64,000 bases of DNA from Natrinema zhouii (GCF_013456555.2 NZ_CP084884.1:248001-312000), one strand, 5' to 3'. Counted from the first letter of the stretch, positions 17,328 to 26,218 are shown. Numbers and translations are program-made. Notes: generated by a model from the letters alone, not told the origin.

Positions 17328-18485
17328 TTACCCTGCATTGTGCTCCCGCGATTCCCACTCTTGCTCCAGTCCGTCGAGCAGTCGATCGATGTCGTTTGCA
17401 GTATTGACTGCGTGGACGGACGCTCGAACGGCGGTCGGAGATGGCAGTGCTCGAACGACGATCCCGTCGGCAGCCAGCCGTTCGACCGTCGTCGCCGGAT
17501 CGTCAACATCGATGGTCACGAGCCCCGACTCCGGCACTGAGGGGCTGAGAAGACGGTCAGCGGGGACACCGTCTACTAGTCGACCGGCGAGACGGCGGAC
17601 GCGGTCTTCGATCCGGTCGATCCCGACTTCATCGATCACGTTGATTGCTTCCCGGAGCGCGACGTGGGGTGCCGGGTTCGCTGACCCAACTTCGAACCGA
17701 CGTGCGCCGGCTGCGTACTCGTAGGGATCGTCGGATGGCGTCTCGACGCTTCGATAGCCGACCGTTCGCGGTTCGAAACCCTCAGCGGCGTTACGGTCGA
17801 CGTAGAGGAAGCCGCCGCCCCACAGCCCGAGCAGCCACTTGTGCCCCGCGGCGGCGACCGCGTCGGCGCCCCACTCCGCGACGTTCATTGGTAGTTGTCC
17901 GGGGACCTGCACGGCGTCGACGAGCGCAAGCGCACCAGCGTCGTGGGCGATATCAACCAGTTTCCCTACCGGAAGCTGCGTCCCGTGGGTCCACGTGACC
18001 GCGCTGAAGCAGGTGACTCTGGCATCCGTGACGGCCTCGGCGAAACGCTCGAGATCGATGCGGCCGTCCTCGGTCTCGACGACTCGAACCTCGACGCCTT
18101 CCCGCTCGAGGCGTTGCCACGGGAGGATTCCGGCGGGATGCTCGAGGTCCGTCCGCACGACGACGTCACCGGGCTGCCAGTCGATCGCGTTGGCGACGGC
18201 GTTGATCCCGGCCGTCGTACTCTCGGTGAGCGCGATCTCGTCCGGGTTGGCGCCGACAAACGACGCGACTCGCTCTCGAGTGCGGTCGAAGGCTCGGAAC
18301 GCCGTCTCGTAGGGGTGGTCACCAACCGGTGACTCGTACTCGTGCTCGCGGACGAACTCGTCGGCGGCATCGACGACATATTTCGGACTTGGACCGTGAG
18401 CGCCGAAGTTGAGATAGGTTCCCTCCTGTAAGGCAGGGATATCCGCCCTGAACTCGGTCGGCGTCATCGTCGGACTCGGTTGCAT
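17328..18485 (-). CDS. Class V aminotransferase-fold PLP enzyme
   Basis: A 385-residue PLP enzyme. PLP Lys is in AAGHKWLLGLWGGG; other family motifs are NFGAHGPSP, ESTTAGINAVANAIDW, TWTHGTQLPV and VDAVQVPGQLP. The fold is that of cysteine desulfurases and isopenicillin N epimerases. The cysteine loop of desulfurases, normally a GHHC-like segment before RAS, is replaced by ALPSPTAVRAS with no Cys, so a NifS mechanism is unlikely. A C-S lyase or epimerase is possible. It lies 42 bases upstream of the SoxB-like gene on the same strand, so they may be cotranscribed. Start chosen from a TATA-like TTATTATC about 27 bases upstream. Confidence 0.8.
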   Translation of the reverse strand: MQPSPTMTPTEFRADIPALQEGTYLNFGAHGPSPKYVVDAADEFVREHEYESPVGDHPYETAFRAFDRTRERVASFVGANPDEIALTESTTAGINAVANAIDWQPGDVVVRTDLEHPAGILPWQRLEREGVEVRVVETEDGRIDLERFAEAVTDARVTCFSAVTWTHGTQLPVGKLVDIAHDAGALALVDAVQVPGQLPMNVAEWGADAVAAAGHKWLLGLWGGGFLYVDRNAAEGFEPRTVGYRSVETPSDDPYEYAAGARRFEVGSANPAPHVALREAINVIDEVGIDRIEDRVRRLAGRLVDGVPADRLLSPSVPESGLVTIDVDDPATTVERLAADGIVVRALPSPTAVRASVHAVNTANDIDRLLDGLEQEWESREHNAG

Positions 18486-18740
18486 ACGGTATCTTACGAA
18501 CGCAGTAGATAATAATCTTGGGTTCACTATGAAATACTGAGAGCAGTCGCCGTGAACGAGCGATTCACCGACGAGCAACGGGGGTTGCAAGAAACTGGTC
18601 CCCAGCCCCATCTCGAACACTTCGTTCATCCGGAGAACCGTTCCTGGCGATTCGGCAACAACTATCGTGACCACTGAACGTTATTGCACACCTGATCGGA
18701 GGCGACAGTATTATATTATATTGGGTCTATAGTACAATAC

Positions 18741-19094
18741 ATGTCTGAACCAGGAGGCGATGACACTGGGGAACAATTGGGAATCGTACTCGAAACCAGC
18801 GACCCCGAACGCGCGTGGAACGCCTTTCGTCTCGGAATCACCGCACTAGAGAACGGAAACGACGTGTCAGTGTTCCTGCTCGGCGACGGCGTCGAAGCCG
18901 AGGAGATCACGGACGATCAGTTCGACGTACGGAATCGAATGGAGGAGTTTGACGAGGCCGGTGGGGAGTTGCTGGCCTGTGGCACCTGTCTGGACATCCG
19001 AAACAGCGATGGGAGCGAGGTCTGCCCGATCTCGACGATGAATGATCTTCTTGAGGTCGTGACGACCGCCGATCGAGTGCTGACGATCGGATAG
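18741..19094 (+). CDS. DsrE-family sulfur carrier protein
   Basis: A 117-residue DsrE/DsrF-like protein: LGIVLETSDPERAWNAFRLGITALENGNDVSVFLLGDGVE, then a cysteine pair in LACGTCLDIR and a second Cys in EVCPIST. DsrE proteins move sulfane sulfur as a cysteine persulfide between TusA-like carriers and enzymes. The leaderless ATG is 26 bases after TATTATAT. It is divergent from the aminotransferase/SoxB-like gene pair. A second DsrE protein (DsrE2 type) is at 58641. Sulfur-carrier role is family knowledge; the partner is unknown. Confidence 0.85.
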   Translation: MSEPGGDDTGEQLGIVLETSDPERAWNAFRLGITALENGNDVSVFLLGDGVEAEEITDDQFDVRNRMEEFDEAGGELLACGTCLDIRNSDGSEVCPISTMNDLLEVVTTADRVLTIG

Positions 19095-19143
19095 CGATCG
19101 GTTCCGGATACCCTGCACAGCGGAGCGCTCGAGCGTCGGAGTG

Positions 19144-20418
19144 CTATCCGGATAGATCCGTCCTGTCGACTGCAGACGCCCATACTTCGGGCAGGCGCGC
19201 GTACACCATCGCGTTCCCGATGAGCGCGTCGACGGTCGTGTACTCGTCGACCGCGTGGACGGTATCCGTCGCGAGCGCGAACTCTACCGTCGGAACGCCG
19301 GCGTTTCGAAGTGTCTTCGCGTCGCCGCCGCCGGTCGCGCTCCGGCGGTACACTCGCTCGCCGGTTGTCGCTTCGGCACTCGAGGCGACGGCCTCGACGA
19401 GCGGGCTGTCGATCGGTTCGGCGGTGCCGACGCTCCAGGAGATGTCGGCGACCGTGATCCCCTCGCAGTCGGCGATGCAGTCCCGGATCTCCGAGAGAAG
19501 GTCAGGAGTCCGTATGCCCGCAGTCAGTCGAATATCGATCTCCGTGCGGGCGGCCTGTGGGACGCTGTTGATCGCGTCCCCGCCCTCGAGGACGCCGAGG
19601 TTGATCGTCGGGGTTTCGAACAGTTCGCGGGCGGTCTCGGCACCCATCGTTGGTTCGTAGAAGCCGACCGATTCGTCGAGGATCGGCTCGATGGTGGGAT
19701 CGATCTCGAGGCGTCGCGTCCCGAACCGTTGCCGCAGCGTCGTCACTGCGTCGTAAAGTCGGTCGATCACGTTCTTGCCGAGCACCGGCCGCGAGCCGTG
19801 TGCGGCCTCGCCGGTCACCTCGAGCGTCAGCCAGATACTCCCTCGATCGGCGACCGTCACGGAGTGGCGCCCCACCTCGCAGGTCGGTTCGCCGATGACG
19901 CAGGCGTCGGCCTCGAGACGGCCGGTCTCGAGCAACGCAGGGAGGCCGGCGTCGCCGCCGACTTCCTCGTCGCTGACGAACGCGAACGCGAGGTCGACGG
20001 GCGGTTCGACGTCCATCTCGGCGAACGCGCGGATCGCGAACAGCATCGCTGCGACGGCTCCCTTCATATCGGTCGCGCCGCGGCCGTAGATCCGGTCGTC
20101 GACGCGCTCGCCGAGCGGATCGGACGACCACGCGTCGGCGTCGTACGGGACCGTATCGAGGTGGCCGTTGTACAGCAGCGTTCGATCGCTCGCGCCCGGA
20201 AGCGTCACGAGGAGGTTCGGTTTCGCCGGATCGACGGCGAACCGCTCGACGTCGACCGGAAGCGGCGACAGGTACTCCTCGAGCAGCGAGACGATCTCGC
20301 GCGTGTTGCCGGGCGGATTCGCCGTGTCGACCGCCAGCAGGTCGAGCGCGAGCTCGATCAGGTCCGCGCGGTGGTCGGCGACGTACGCATCCAGTTCGCT
20401 GGGTTCGTCGGTCGTCAT
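19144..20418 (-). CDS. M20-family peptidase/deacylase (ArgE/DapE type)
   Basis: A 424-residue zinc hydrolase of the ArgE/DapE/ACY1 group, which cleaves N-acyl or peptide bonds of small substrates. Metal ligands are visible in LYNGHLDTVP (His, Asp), GRGATDMKGA (Asp), SDEEVGG (Glu-Glu), IGEPT and the C-terminal DTVHAVDE (His). The dimerisation domain includes EAAHGSRP. Without a specificity motif, succinyl-diaminopimelate, acetylornithine or a dipeptide are all possible. It ends 7 bases from the CoADR-like gene, in the same direction, so the two may form an operon; a thiol-dipeptide role would fit that context but is only a guess. Confidence 0.85.
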   Translation of the reverse strand: MTTDEPSELDAYVADHRADLIELALDLLAVDTANPPGNTREIVSLLEEYLSPLPVDVERFAVDPAKPNLLVTLPGASDRTLLYNGHLDTVPYDADAWSSDPLGERVDDRIYGRGATDMKGAVAAMLFAIRAFAEMDVEPPVDLAFAFVSDEEVGGDAGLPALLETGRLEADACVIGEPTCEVGRHSVTVADRGSIWLTLEVTGEAAHGSRPVLGKNVIDRLYDAVTTLRQRFGTRRLEIDPTIEPILDESVGFYEPTMGAETARELFETPTINLGVLEGGDAINSVPQAARTEIDIRLTAGIRTPDLLSEIRDCIADCEGITVADISWSVGTAEPIDSPLVEAVASSAEATTGERVYRRSATGGGDAKTLRNAGVPTVEFALATDTVHAVDEYTTVDALIGNAMVYARLPEVWASAVDRTDLSG

Positions 20419-20425
20419 CGTGATC

Positions 20426-21772
20426 TCACTCGAGTTTGCCGGCGAGAACCTTCGCCGCGGTGAGGATCGGATCCCAGACGGGGCTGAACGGCGGCGCGTA
20501 CGCCAGATCCGCGTTCTGCAGTTCGGTGACGGTCATGTCGGCCGTCAGCGCCGTCGCGACCGTGTCGATGCGCTTCGTGCCCTCGCGGCCGACGACGGTG
20601 CCACCGAGCAGTTCGCCGCTCTCGCGGTCGGCGACCAGTGTGACGGTGAGCTCCGCGCCGTCGGGGTAGTAGTGAGCGCGCGTCGATGCCGAGATCGTCA
20701 CGGAAACGGGATCGAATCCAGCCTCGCGGGCCCGATCCTCGTCGATGATCCCTGTCCGGGCGGCCCCGAGGTCGAACGCCTTTACGATCGCGGTGCCGGC
20801 GGTGCCGCCGGTCGGCGTGGGAGCGCCGGTAATCGTCTGTCCGATCGCCCGCCCCGCACGGTTGGCCGTGAGGGCCAGCGGGACGTGGTCCGACTCGCCG
20901 GTCACGACGTGGGTTGCCTCGGCGTTGTCGCCCGCTGCGTAGACGTTCTCGTCGTTCGTTCGCCCGTACTCGTCGGTTGCGATGGCTCCGGTCGGCCCTA
21001 GTTCGATGCCGGCTTCCTCAGCGAGATCAGTATTGGGCGCGACGCCGACGCCGACGATCGCGACGTCGGCGGCGACGGTCTCGTCCTCGAGTTCGACGGC
21101 CTCGACCCGCTCGTCGCCGACGAAGCCCGACACGGCGGTCTCGAGGTGGAGTTCGACCCCCTGCTCGCGCAGGTGCTCCTCGACGACCTCGGCGACGGCC
21201 TCACCGAACGGCTGGAGGATGTGGGGCAACATCTCGTAGAGGTGGACGTCGACGCCGTGGGCCGACAGCGCCTCGGCCATCTCGATGCCGACGTAGCCCC
21301 CGCCGACGATCGCGGCCGTCTCGGGGTCGCGGTCGGTGACGTAGTTCTCGATGGCGTCGGCCTCAACCATGTCGTGAATGGTAAAGACGCCCTCGAGTCC
21401 GAGCCCGTCGAACGGCGGTTCGATCGCGCTCGCGCCGGTCGCGACGAGAAGGTCGTCGTAGGGTTGTTCGTACGTCTCGTCGCCGGTCTCGACCGTCACC
21501 GTCTGCGCCTCGGAGTTGATGTCCACGACCTCCGTCCCCGTGTGTAGGTCGACGTCCCGTTCCTCCCGGAACTCCTCGGGCGTCACGGTGACGAGGTCGT
21601 CCAGGTCGTCCACCTCACCCTTAACATAGTAGGGCATCCCGCAGGCGGCGTACGAGACCCACTCTCCCTTCTCGAAGACGATCACCTCTCGCTCGGGATC
21701 CTCGCGTTTCGCCTTGCTCGCGGCGCTCATTCCCGCGGCGTCACCACCGATAACGACGAACGTCTTGGTCAT
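20426..21772 (-). CDS. CoA-disulfide reductase/NPSR-type flavoprotein
   Basis: A 448-residue FAD oxidoreductase of the single-cysteine class. It has the FAD motif VIGGDAAGMSAASKAKR, redox-active Cys44 in SYAACGMPYYVKG, LLVATGASA, the NAD(P) motif IVGGGYVGIEMAEALSAHG and the second FAD motif YAAGDNAEATH. This family reduces CoA disulfide, polysulfide or elemental sulfur with NAD(P)H; haloarchaea use it for CoA or gamma-glutamylcysteine pools. It has no fused rhodanese domain. The promoter carries a variant of the shared redox element. It is followed after 7 bases by an M20 peptidase gene. Substrate cannot be decided between disulfide and sulfane sulfur. Confidence 0.88.
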   Translation of the reverse strand: MTKTFVVIGGDAAGMSAASKAKREDPEREVIVFEKGEWVSYAACGMPYYVKGEVDDLDDLVTVTPEEFREERDVDLHTGTEVVDINSEAQTVTVETGDETYEQPYDDLLVATGASAIEPPFDGLGLEGVFTIHDMVEADAIENYVTDRDPETAAIVGGGYVGIEMAEALSAHGVDVHLYEMLPHILQPFGEAVAEVVEEHLREQGVELHLETAVSGFVGDERVEAVELEDETVAADVAIVGVGVAPNTDLAEEAGIELGPTGAIATDEYGRTNDENVYAAGDNAEATHVVTGESDHVPLALTANRAGRAIGQTITGAPTPTGGTAGTAIVKAFDLGAARTGIIDEDRAREAGFDPVSVTISASTRAHYYPDGAELTVTLVADRESGELLGGTVVGREGTKRIDTVATALTADMTVTELQNADLAYAPPFSPVWDPILTAAKVLAGKLE

Positions 21773-21796
21773 ACGTGAGGAGTAGGACGGCAGCGC

Positions 21797-21831
21797 CTAA
21801 AGTATTTCTGTGAATTCCCAATACTACACAA
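21797..21831 (-). promoter_or_regulatory. Variant redox/sulfur operator of the CoADR-like gene
   Basis: On the minus strand TTGGGAATTCACAGAA (21821-21806) ends just before CTTTAGG, the TATA position 26 bases from the ATG. It aligns with the trx element. A further TTGTG lies at 21831-21827. Confidence 0.45.
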
Positions 21832-21947
21832 TCTAATACGGCTATCGCTCCGGAAGCATCTCTCGTCACGAGTCGCTGCTCGACGGGTTCGGTACGGTCT
21901 CCAGTACCACGATCAGTGTGCAAGCGTCCGCCGCTTGCGTCGACGGA

Positions 21948-22214
21948 TCACTCGAGGTCCGCGTTTCGCTCCACGCTCGGAGATCGCTGCGTCTCCCGGT
22001 CCGCGTCACGGGTCGAACACGAACAGCTCGAGCGCAGCCGGATCAGTAGCCCGATGACGCCGAGCACTGCGAAGATCACCGCTCCCTGTACAATCCCGGC
22101 GATTATCCCGACTGACGTCCCGCCGGCGAGGGCGGCGGTCCCCGGTCCGACACAACAGAGGCTCGCGAGCCCTGCCAGCCCGAGCAGCGATTGATCCGAG
22201 ATGTCTAAACCCAT
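21948..22214 (-). CDS. Small two-span membrane protein with vicinal cysteines
   Basis: An 88-residue protein. Two hydrophobic segments cover about residues 8-30 and 35-59. The first contains LASLCCVGPGTAALAGG, a vicinal cysteine pair inside the membrane reminiscent of MerT-type thiol-metal carriers; the tail has CSCS. This may indicate metal or sulfane-sulfur handling, but the similarity is only local. It stands alone upstream of the CoADR-like gene. No DUF could be named. Confidence 0.7.
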   Translation of the reverse strand: MGLDISDQSLLGLAGLASLCCVGPGTAALAGGTSVGIIAGIVQGAVIFAVLGVIGLLIRLRSSCSCSTRDADRETQRSPSVERNADLE

Positions 22215-22482
22215 ACGTGAATTTCAGGATCGGGAAGGATATGTATTCGGCCGATTTTCCGAGTCAGCGATCGTGGCCTCGAACTGACCGCCCCGCCCGA
22301 TATCCCACCTGCTACGTGCCCACTTGCCTGCTGAACGATGCAGGAAGCTCCTACATGTGATCCGCCCGGTTTTCGCTGGAGCAGCGCACGGTGATGTACT
22401 CTCACGAATCGACGGTTATCCCGTAACAATCGACGGTGGAATCCAGAACTGATTTTTGTGGTGGGCCCAATACTATACATGA

Positions 22483-22923
22483 ATGACGCTGCCAATCGAC
22501 CCTAGTCAAATCGATCCGGACGACATCGGTGCGAAACAGACGACCCTCGAGATGGACCACGAAGACGCCATCGAACACGTCCGCGAGGTGTTCACCGACG
22601 CGGGATTCGGCGTTCCCGTCGAGTTCTCGCCGTCGGAATTGCTTAACGAGAAGGTCGATGCCGACCGCGACCCCTACTACGTCCTCGGCGCGTGTAATCC
22701 ATCGGTCGCCGACCGGGCACTCGAGGCTAGCGACAGCAAACTCGGCGCGCTGTTCCCGTGTAACGTCGTCGTCTGGGAGGAAGAATCTGGTCGACAGCGC
22801 GTCTACCACGTTTCGATCATGCGGATCGCACGGCTCGTCGGAATAGCACCGGATGACGACGAAATGGAAAACATCGTCGCCGAGACCGGCGAACTGGTTG
22901 ATACTGCGTTCGAGAACCTGTAA
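22483..22923 (+). CDS. DUF302 domain protein
   Basis: A 146-residue DUF302 protein with EDAIEHVREVFTDAGFGVPV, then YYVLGACNPSVADRAL and LGALFPCNVVVWEE. The two cysteines (GACNP and FPCNV) match the paralogue at 13723, so they are probably functional. Its stop is 2 bases before a methyltransferase gene, giving a two-gene operon. The start region carries CCCAATACTATAC at 22468-22480, similar to sequences near the TusA and DsrE starts. Function unknown. Confidence 0.85.
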   Translation: MTLPIDPSQIDPDDIGAKQTTLEMDHEDAIEHVREVFTDAGFGVPVEFSPSELLNEKVDADRDPYYVLGACNPSVADRALEASDSKLGALFPCNVVVWEEESGRQRVYHVSIMRIARLVGIAPDDDEMENIVAETGELVDTAFENL

Positions 22924-22925
22924 CC

Positions 22926-23486
22926 ATGGGATACCACACGTTCGACGCCGAGCGAGCGGACAAGTTAGAGGTGGCCGGACGGCGCTATCGGTTCGTCTCG
23001 GCCGAGGAACTGCTGTGGGCGCTCTCGCTCTCGCCGGACGACACAGTTGCCGACCTCGGCAGTGGAACCGGCTTTTTCACCGATGACGTCGCACCATACG
23101 CCGGTGAGGTCTACGCAGTCGACGTTCAAGAGGAGATGCACGAGTACTACCGGGAGAAGGGCGTCCCGGAGAACGTCGACCTCGTGACCAGCGACGTGAG
23201 CGACCTGCCGTTCGACGACGGCGGCGTCGACGCCGCGTTCTCGACGATGACCTACCACGAGTTCGCGAGCGATGCGGCGCTGGCCGAGATTCGCCGGGTC
23301 CTCGCCGCCGACGGCCGGCTCGTCGTCGTCGACTGGGCGGCCACCGGAACCGGCGAGGACGGGCCGCCGGTCGACGAACGCTACAGCGCCGACGAGGCGG
23401 CGGACGCCCTCCGCGAGGTCGGCTTCGCCATCGAATACGAGGCCGTCCGACCGGAGACCTTCCTGCTGATCGCCACGCTCGAGTGA
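22926..23486 (+). CDS. Class I SAM-dependent methyltransferase
   Basis: A 186-residue soluble methyltransferase with motif I VADLGSGTGFFTDDVAPYAG, acidic motif II YAVDVQ, and LAEIRRVLAADGRLVVVDW. The UbiE-like core is complete but lacks the membrane anchor of the copy at 12950. It follows the DUF302 gene by 2 bases and is surely cotranscribed. A DUF302-methyltransferase pairing occurs twice in the window, suggesting that the methyltransferases act on a thiol or small metabolite connected with DUF302; that is inference. Confidence 0.85.
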   Translation: MGYHTFDAERADKLEVAGRRYRFVSAEELLWALSLSPDDTVADLGSGTGFFTDDVAPYAGEVYAVDVQEEMHEYYREKGVPENVDLVTSDVSDLPFDDGGVDAAFSTMTYHEFASDAALAEIRRVLAADGRLVVVDWAATGTGEDGPPVDERYSADEAADALREVGFAIEYEAVRPETFLLIATLE

Positions 23487-23609
23487 GAACGGAGGCGACC
23501 CATTCGAACGCGGTTTCCAGCCTCGAGGTCACGTTTCTCGGACGCGAATCGAGAAGGACGCGCGCTGGCATGCCCTTCCTTTTTGCCGGCAGTTGTGGGC
23601 GGTTCTGTG

Positions 23610-25244
23610 ATGGACGATACTGAGCGAACCGTCCTGCGACGGCAGGCGCTGCGCGTCGGCGGCGCGACGCTGTTCGGGATCGTGGGACTACCGAACGGGA
23701 TCGGAACCGGAGCGGCCGCACTCAAGCGGACCGCACAAGAGGACGACGGCGACACGCAGGAGGAAACACTAGTCGCCTCGAGCGGCGAAGTCGACATCGG
23801 AGTGGACGAGAGCGTCGAGACGTGGCTGTACGAGGAGCAGTTCCCCGGGCCGGAGCTCCGAGTCGGCGAAGGAGAGACGCTCCGCATCTCGCTCGAGAAC
23901 GGGTTGCCCGAGGAGACGACGATTCACTGGCACGGCGTTCCCGTGCCGAACCCGATGGACGGCGTTCCAGATGTCACGCAAGAGCCCGTCTCGTCCGACG
24001 AGACGTTCGAGTACGAGTACGAGGCGTCGCCAGCGGGGACGTACGTCTACCACAGTCACGTCGGGCTGCAACTCGATAGGGGACTCTACGGACCGCTAAT
24101 CGTCGAGGAAGAGTCGACCCACGTCGAGTATGACCGCGAGTACACGCTGCAGCTCGACGACCACCTCGGGAAGGAGCCGGCGCTGGACTCGATAGAAGCC
24201 CCGCCGGGCGGCGGTGACGGAATGGGCCCTAGCGGCGGACCAGGGGGAGACGGAAATAGGAGGGGCCCCAGCGATGGCAATGGACGGGACGGTGGTCGTG
24301 GACCGGATAACGGAATGGGTCCCGGTGGTGACGGAATGGGTCCGGGTCGAAACGACGATGGAACGGGCCCCGGCGACGGAATGGGACCTGGCGACGGAAT
24401 GGGACCTGGCAATGGAATGGTTCCCAGCGACGGTATGGGACCGGGTACTCAGATGATGAGCCAGCGACCACCGTACGAGGGACTGCTCGTCAACGGACGC
24501 CTCCCGTCGGATCCGCCGGTGTTCGAGGTCGAAGAGGGCGAGCGCGTCCGGCTGCGATTTATCAATCCCAGCAGCGCCACGACCTATCGGGTCGGCGTCG
24601 GCGGCCACTCGCTGACCGTCACGCACGCCGACGGCCGACCGGTCGAACCCGTCGAGGTGGACTCGTTCGTGATGAGCATGGGCGAGCGCTACGACGCGAT
24701 CCTCGAGGCCGACTCGCCCGGCGAGTGGATCATCGCCGCGGACCCCGTCGTCGGCGACGAGGACCCCGCGGAGGCGAGACTGCAGTACGCAGACGCCGCC
24801 GGTGACGGCGCTGCCAACCGACCACAGTTCGCCGGCGACGAACTCGAGTACGGTGACCTCGCGGCGTTAGAACCGCTGGAGCTCGACGGAGAACCGGACC
24901 GTACGTTCAACTTTACGCTGTCGGGCGGAATGATGAGCGGCGCCGACACCGACGCGTGGACCATCGACGGTGAGGTGTACCCGGACGCCGACCCGCTCGA
25001 GATCAGCGAGGGCGACCACGTCCGCGTGCGGATGGTGAACCGCAGTCCGGCGATCCACCCGATGCACCTCCACGGCCACTTCTTTCAGGTCGGCGACGCG
25101 GTCAAGGACACCGTCCTCGTCGCGCCCCACGGCGACCAGGTGACGTTCGATTTCCGCGCGGACAATCCCGGCGACTGGTTGTTCCACTGTCACAACGTCT
25201 ACCACCTCGAGCGAGGGATGGCACGCGTGTTCGAATACGAGTGA
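23610..25244 (+). CDS. Multicopper oxidase, laccase type, with Gly/Met/Asp-rich insert
   Basis: A 544-residue exported multicopper oxidase. A twin-arginine-like signal (RRQALRVGGATLFGIVG) occupies the N-terminus. Copper ligands are all visible: HWHGVP, YHSHVG, HPMHLHGHF and HCHNVYHLERGM, so type 1, 2 and 3 centres should form. Between cupredoxin domains 1 and 2, about residues 200-282, lies an insert of repeated DGMGPG units. It resembles haloarchaeal laccase LccA in layout. Likely roles are copper(I) or phenol oxidation outside the cell. The ATG at 23610 follows a GTG and gives the compact signal sequence. It neighbours copper-related genes downstream. Confidence 0.9.
   Translation: MDDTERTVLRRQALRVGGATLFGIVGLPNGIGTGAAALKRTAQEDDGDTQEETLVASSGEVDIGVDESVETWLYEEQFPGPELRVGEGETLRISLENGLPEETTIHWHGVPVPNPMDGVPDVTQEPVSSDETFEYEYEASPAGTYVYHSHVGLQLDRGLYGPLIVEEESTHVEYDREYTLQLDDHLGKEPALDSIEAPPGGGDGMGPSGGPGGDGNRRGPSDGNGRDGGRGPDNGMGPGGDGMGPGRNDDGTGPGDGMGPGDGMGPGNGMVPSDGMGPGTQMMSQRPPYEGLLVNGRLPSDPPVFEVEEGERVRLRFINPSSATTYRVGVGGHSLTVTHADGRPVEPVEVDSFVMSMGERYDAILEADSPGEWIIAADPVVGDEDPAEARLQYADAAGDGAANRPQFAGDELEYGDLAALEPLELDGEPDRTFNFTLSGGMMSGADTDAWTIDGEVYPDADPLEISEGDHVRVRMVNRSPAIHPMHLHGHFFQVGDAVKDTVLVAPHGDQVTFDFRADNPGDWLFHCHNVYHLERGMARVFEYE
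24205..24457 (+). repeat. Tandem DGMGPG-coding repeat in the multicopper oxidase
   Basis: About 250 bases code for an imperfect repeat of Gly-Asp-Gly-Met-Gly-Pro, with GACGGAATGGGACC-like units repeated at least eight times. It is disordered and methionine-rich, so a copper-binding linker is possible. Confidence 0.8.
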
Positions 25245-25278
25245 CGGCGACCGCTCAAGTTCGCGAGGCATTCGCCGA

Positions 25279-25771
25279 TCACGTCGACCGATCGGTTGTC
25301 GGACGCTCGTCTCGAGGCTCCGCGACGATCACCTTATCGAGTCGAGTTACGGCGTAGCCGCCGACGATGAAGAGCACGCCCGATAGCAGGAAAGCAATGT
25401 CCTAGAGGAGGACGCTCCCGGCCCCTTCGGCAAGACGTCGGGATCCCGAGGAGTTGGGGTTTACGAGCCTCTCGAGAAGATTGAAGACGTCTGACCGTCG
25501 CCACGCGCGAACTAGGAGAAGCTCCCCGCGATTGTGAAGAAGTAGGTGCCGACGTAGAAGAGGTCGTCGGCGACGACGTTCAGTCGCAGATCGGTGAGGC
25601 CGTCGGATCCATCTAGGCCGACAGCATGTGGTGCCACTGCAGGAGCTGGTAGAGGACCCCGTCGAAGAAGCCGCACAGACCGATCCCGAGGACGATACCC
25701 GCTTGAACGAGCGGTTTCACTCGTTCCTGTAACCCGAACCACGTCTCTCCGTCGCTGGCTATATCTGGCAT
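25279..25771 (-). pseudogene. DUF2243 membrane protein, broken
   Basis: Reverse-strand pieces match the intact DUF2243 protein at 34156. ATG at 25771 starts MPDIASDGETWFGLQE, then GIVLGIGLCGFFDGVLYQLLQWHHML before a TAG. The next frame continues DGLTDLRLNVVADDLFYVGTYFF, then stops, and a further piece, FLLSGVLFIVGGYAV, matches the C-terminus. At least one frameshift and one deletion separate the pieces. DUF2243 proteins are four-span membrane proteins of unknown function, with conserved LQWHH. Confidence 0.75.
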
Positions 25772-25873
25772 TCGCGACTGAGTAAAAAGCGTACACTACT
25801 GTCTGCTGCAAGCGGAATTCAGACCACACGAAATGCGGCCCTCCTAAAATCGGGACTGCTAGGCCAGTTCGCC

Positions 25874-26218
25874 TTAGCTGGCCATGTTGCGGCACGACTC
25901 TGCGCACTTCGGCAAGACATCCGCACACACTTGGCAGTGCTCGTGATCGAACTGTTCGCACTCCTCGGCGCACGCCTCGCAGGCGTCTGCACAGACCGAC
26001 GCCAGCTCGCCGTGGTAGTCTGAGTCGCGAGCCATCAGTCGTGCGTGCAACGACGCGATGTCGGCCACGTCGCGACAGAGCCGAATACACTCAGCCATCT
26101 CCTCTCCGTGGTCAGCGCAGGCATCCGCACACCACTCACAGGCTTGTACAGCCTCGAGACAGTTATCGATACACTCGTGCATTTCCTCGTCCGCATGTGG
26201 GAGGTCTTGTAACGACAT
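25874..26218 (-). CDS. Four-helix-bundle copper-binding protein (Csp-like)
   Basis: A 114-residue cysteine-rich protein with no signal peptide. CxxxC-type pairs repeat along the helices: HECIDNCLEAVQACEWCADAC, AECIRLC, VCADACEACAEECEQF, HEHCQVCADVLPKCAESC. This spacing is that of the DUF326/copper storage protein (Csp) family, where cysteines line a four-helix bundle and hold many Cu(I) ions. It probably buffers copper in the cytoplasm. It lies between a multicopper oxidase and DsbA/SCO genes, which supports a copper role. At least 15 cysteines are visible. Confidence 0.88.
   Translation of the reverse strand: MSLQDLPHADEEMHECIDNCLEAVQACEWCADACADHGEEMAECIRLCRDVADIASLHARLMARDSDYHGELASVCADACEACAEECEQFDHEHCQVCADVLPKCAESCRNMAS

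Noticed and set aside
19255..20463. 402-codon frame opposite the M20 peptidase
   Set aside because: Arginine- and valine-rich shadow, no motif.
20914..21339. Arginine-rich 141-codon frame
   Set aside because: Typical out-of-frame reading of a high-G+C gene (CoADR-like).
24205..24457. Possible CRISPR-like repeat array
   Set aside because: The short tandem units are in frame, code for DGMGPG and have no spacers.
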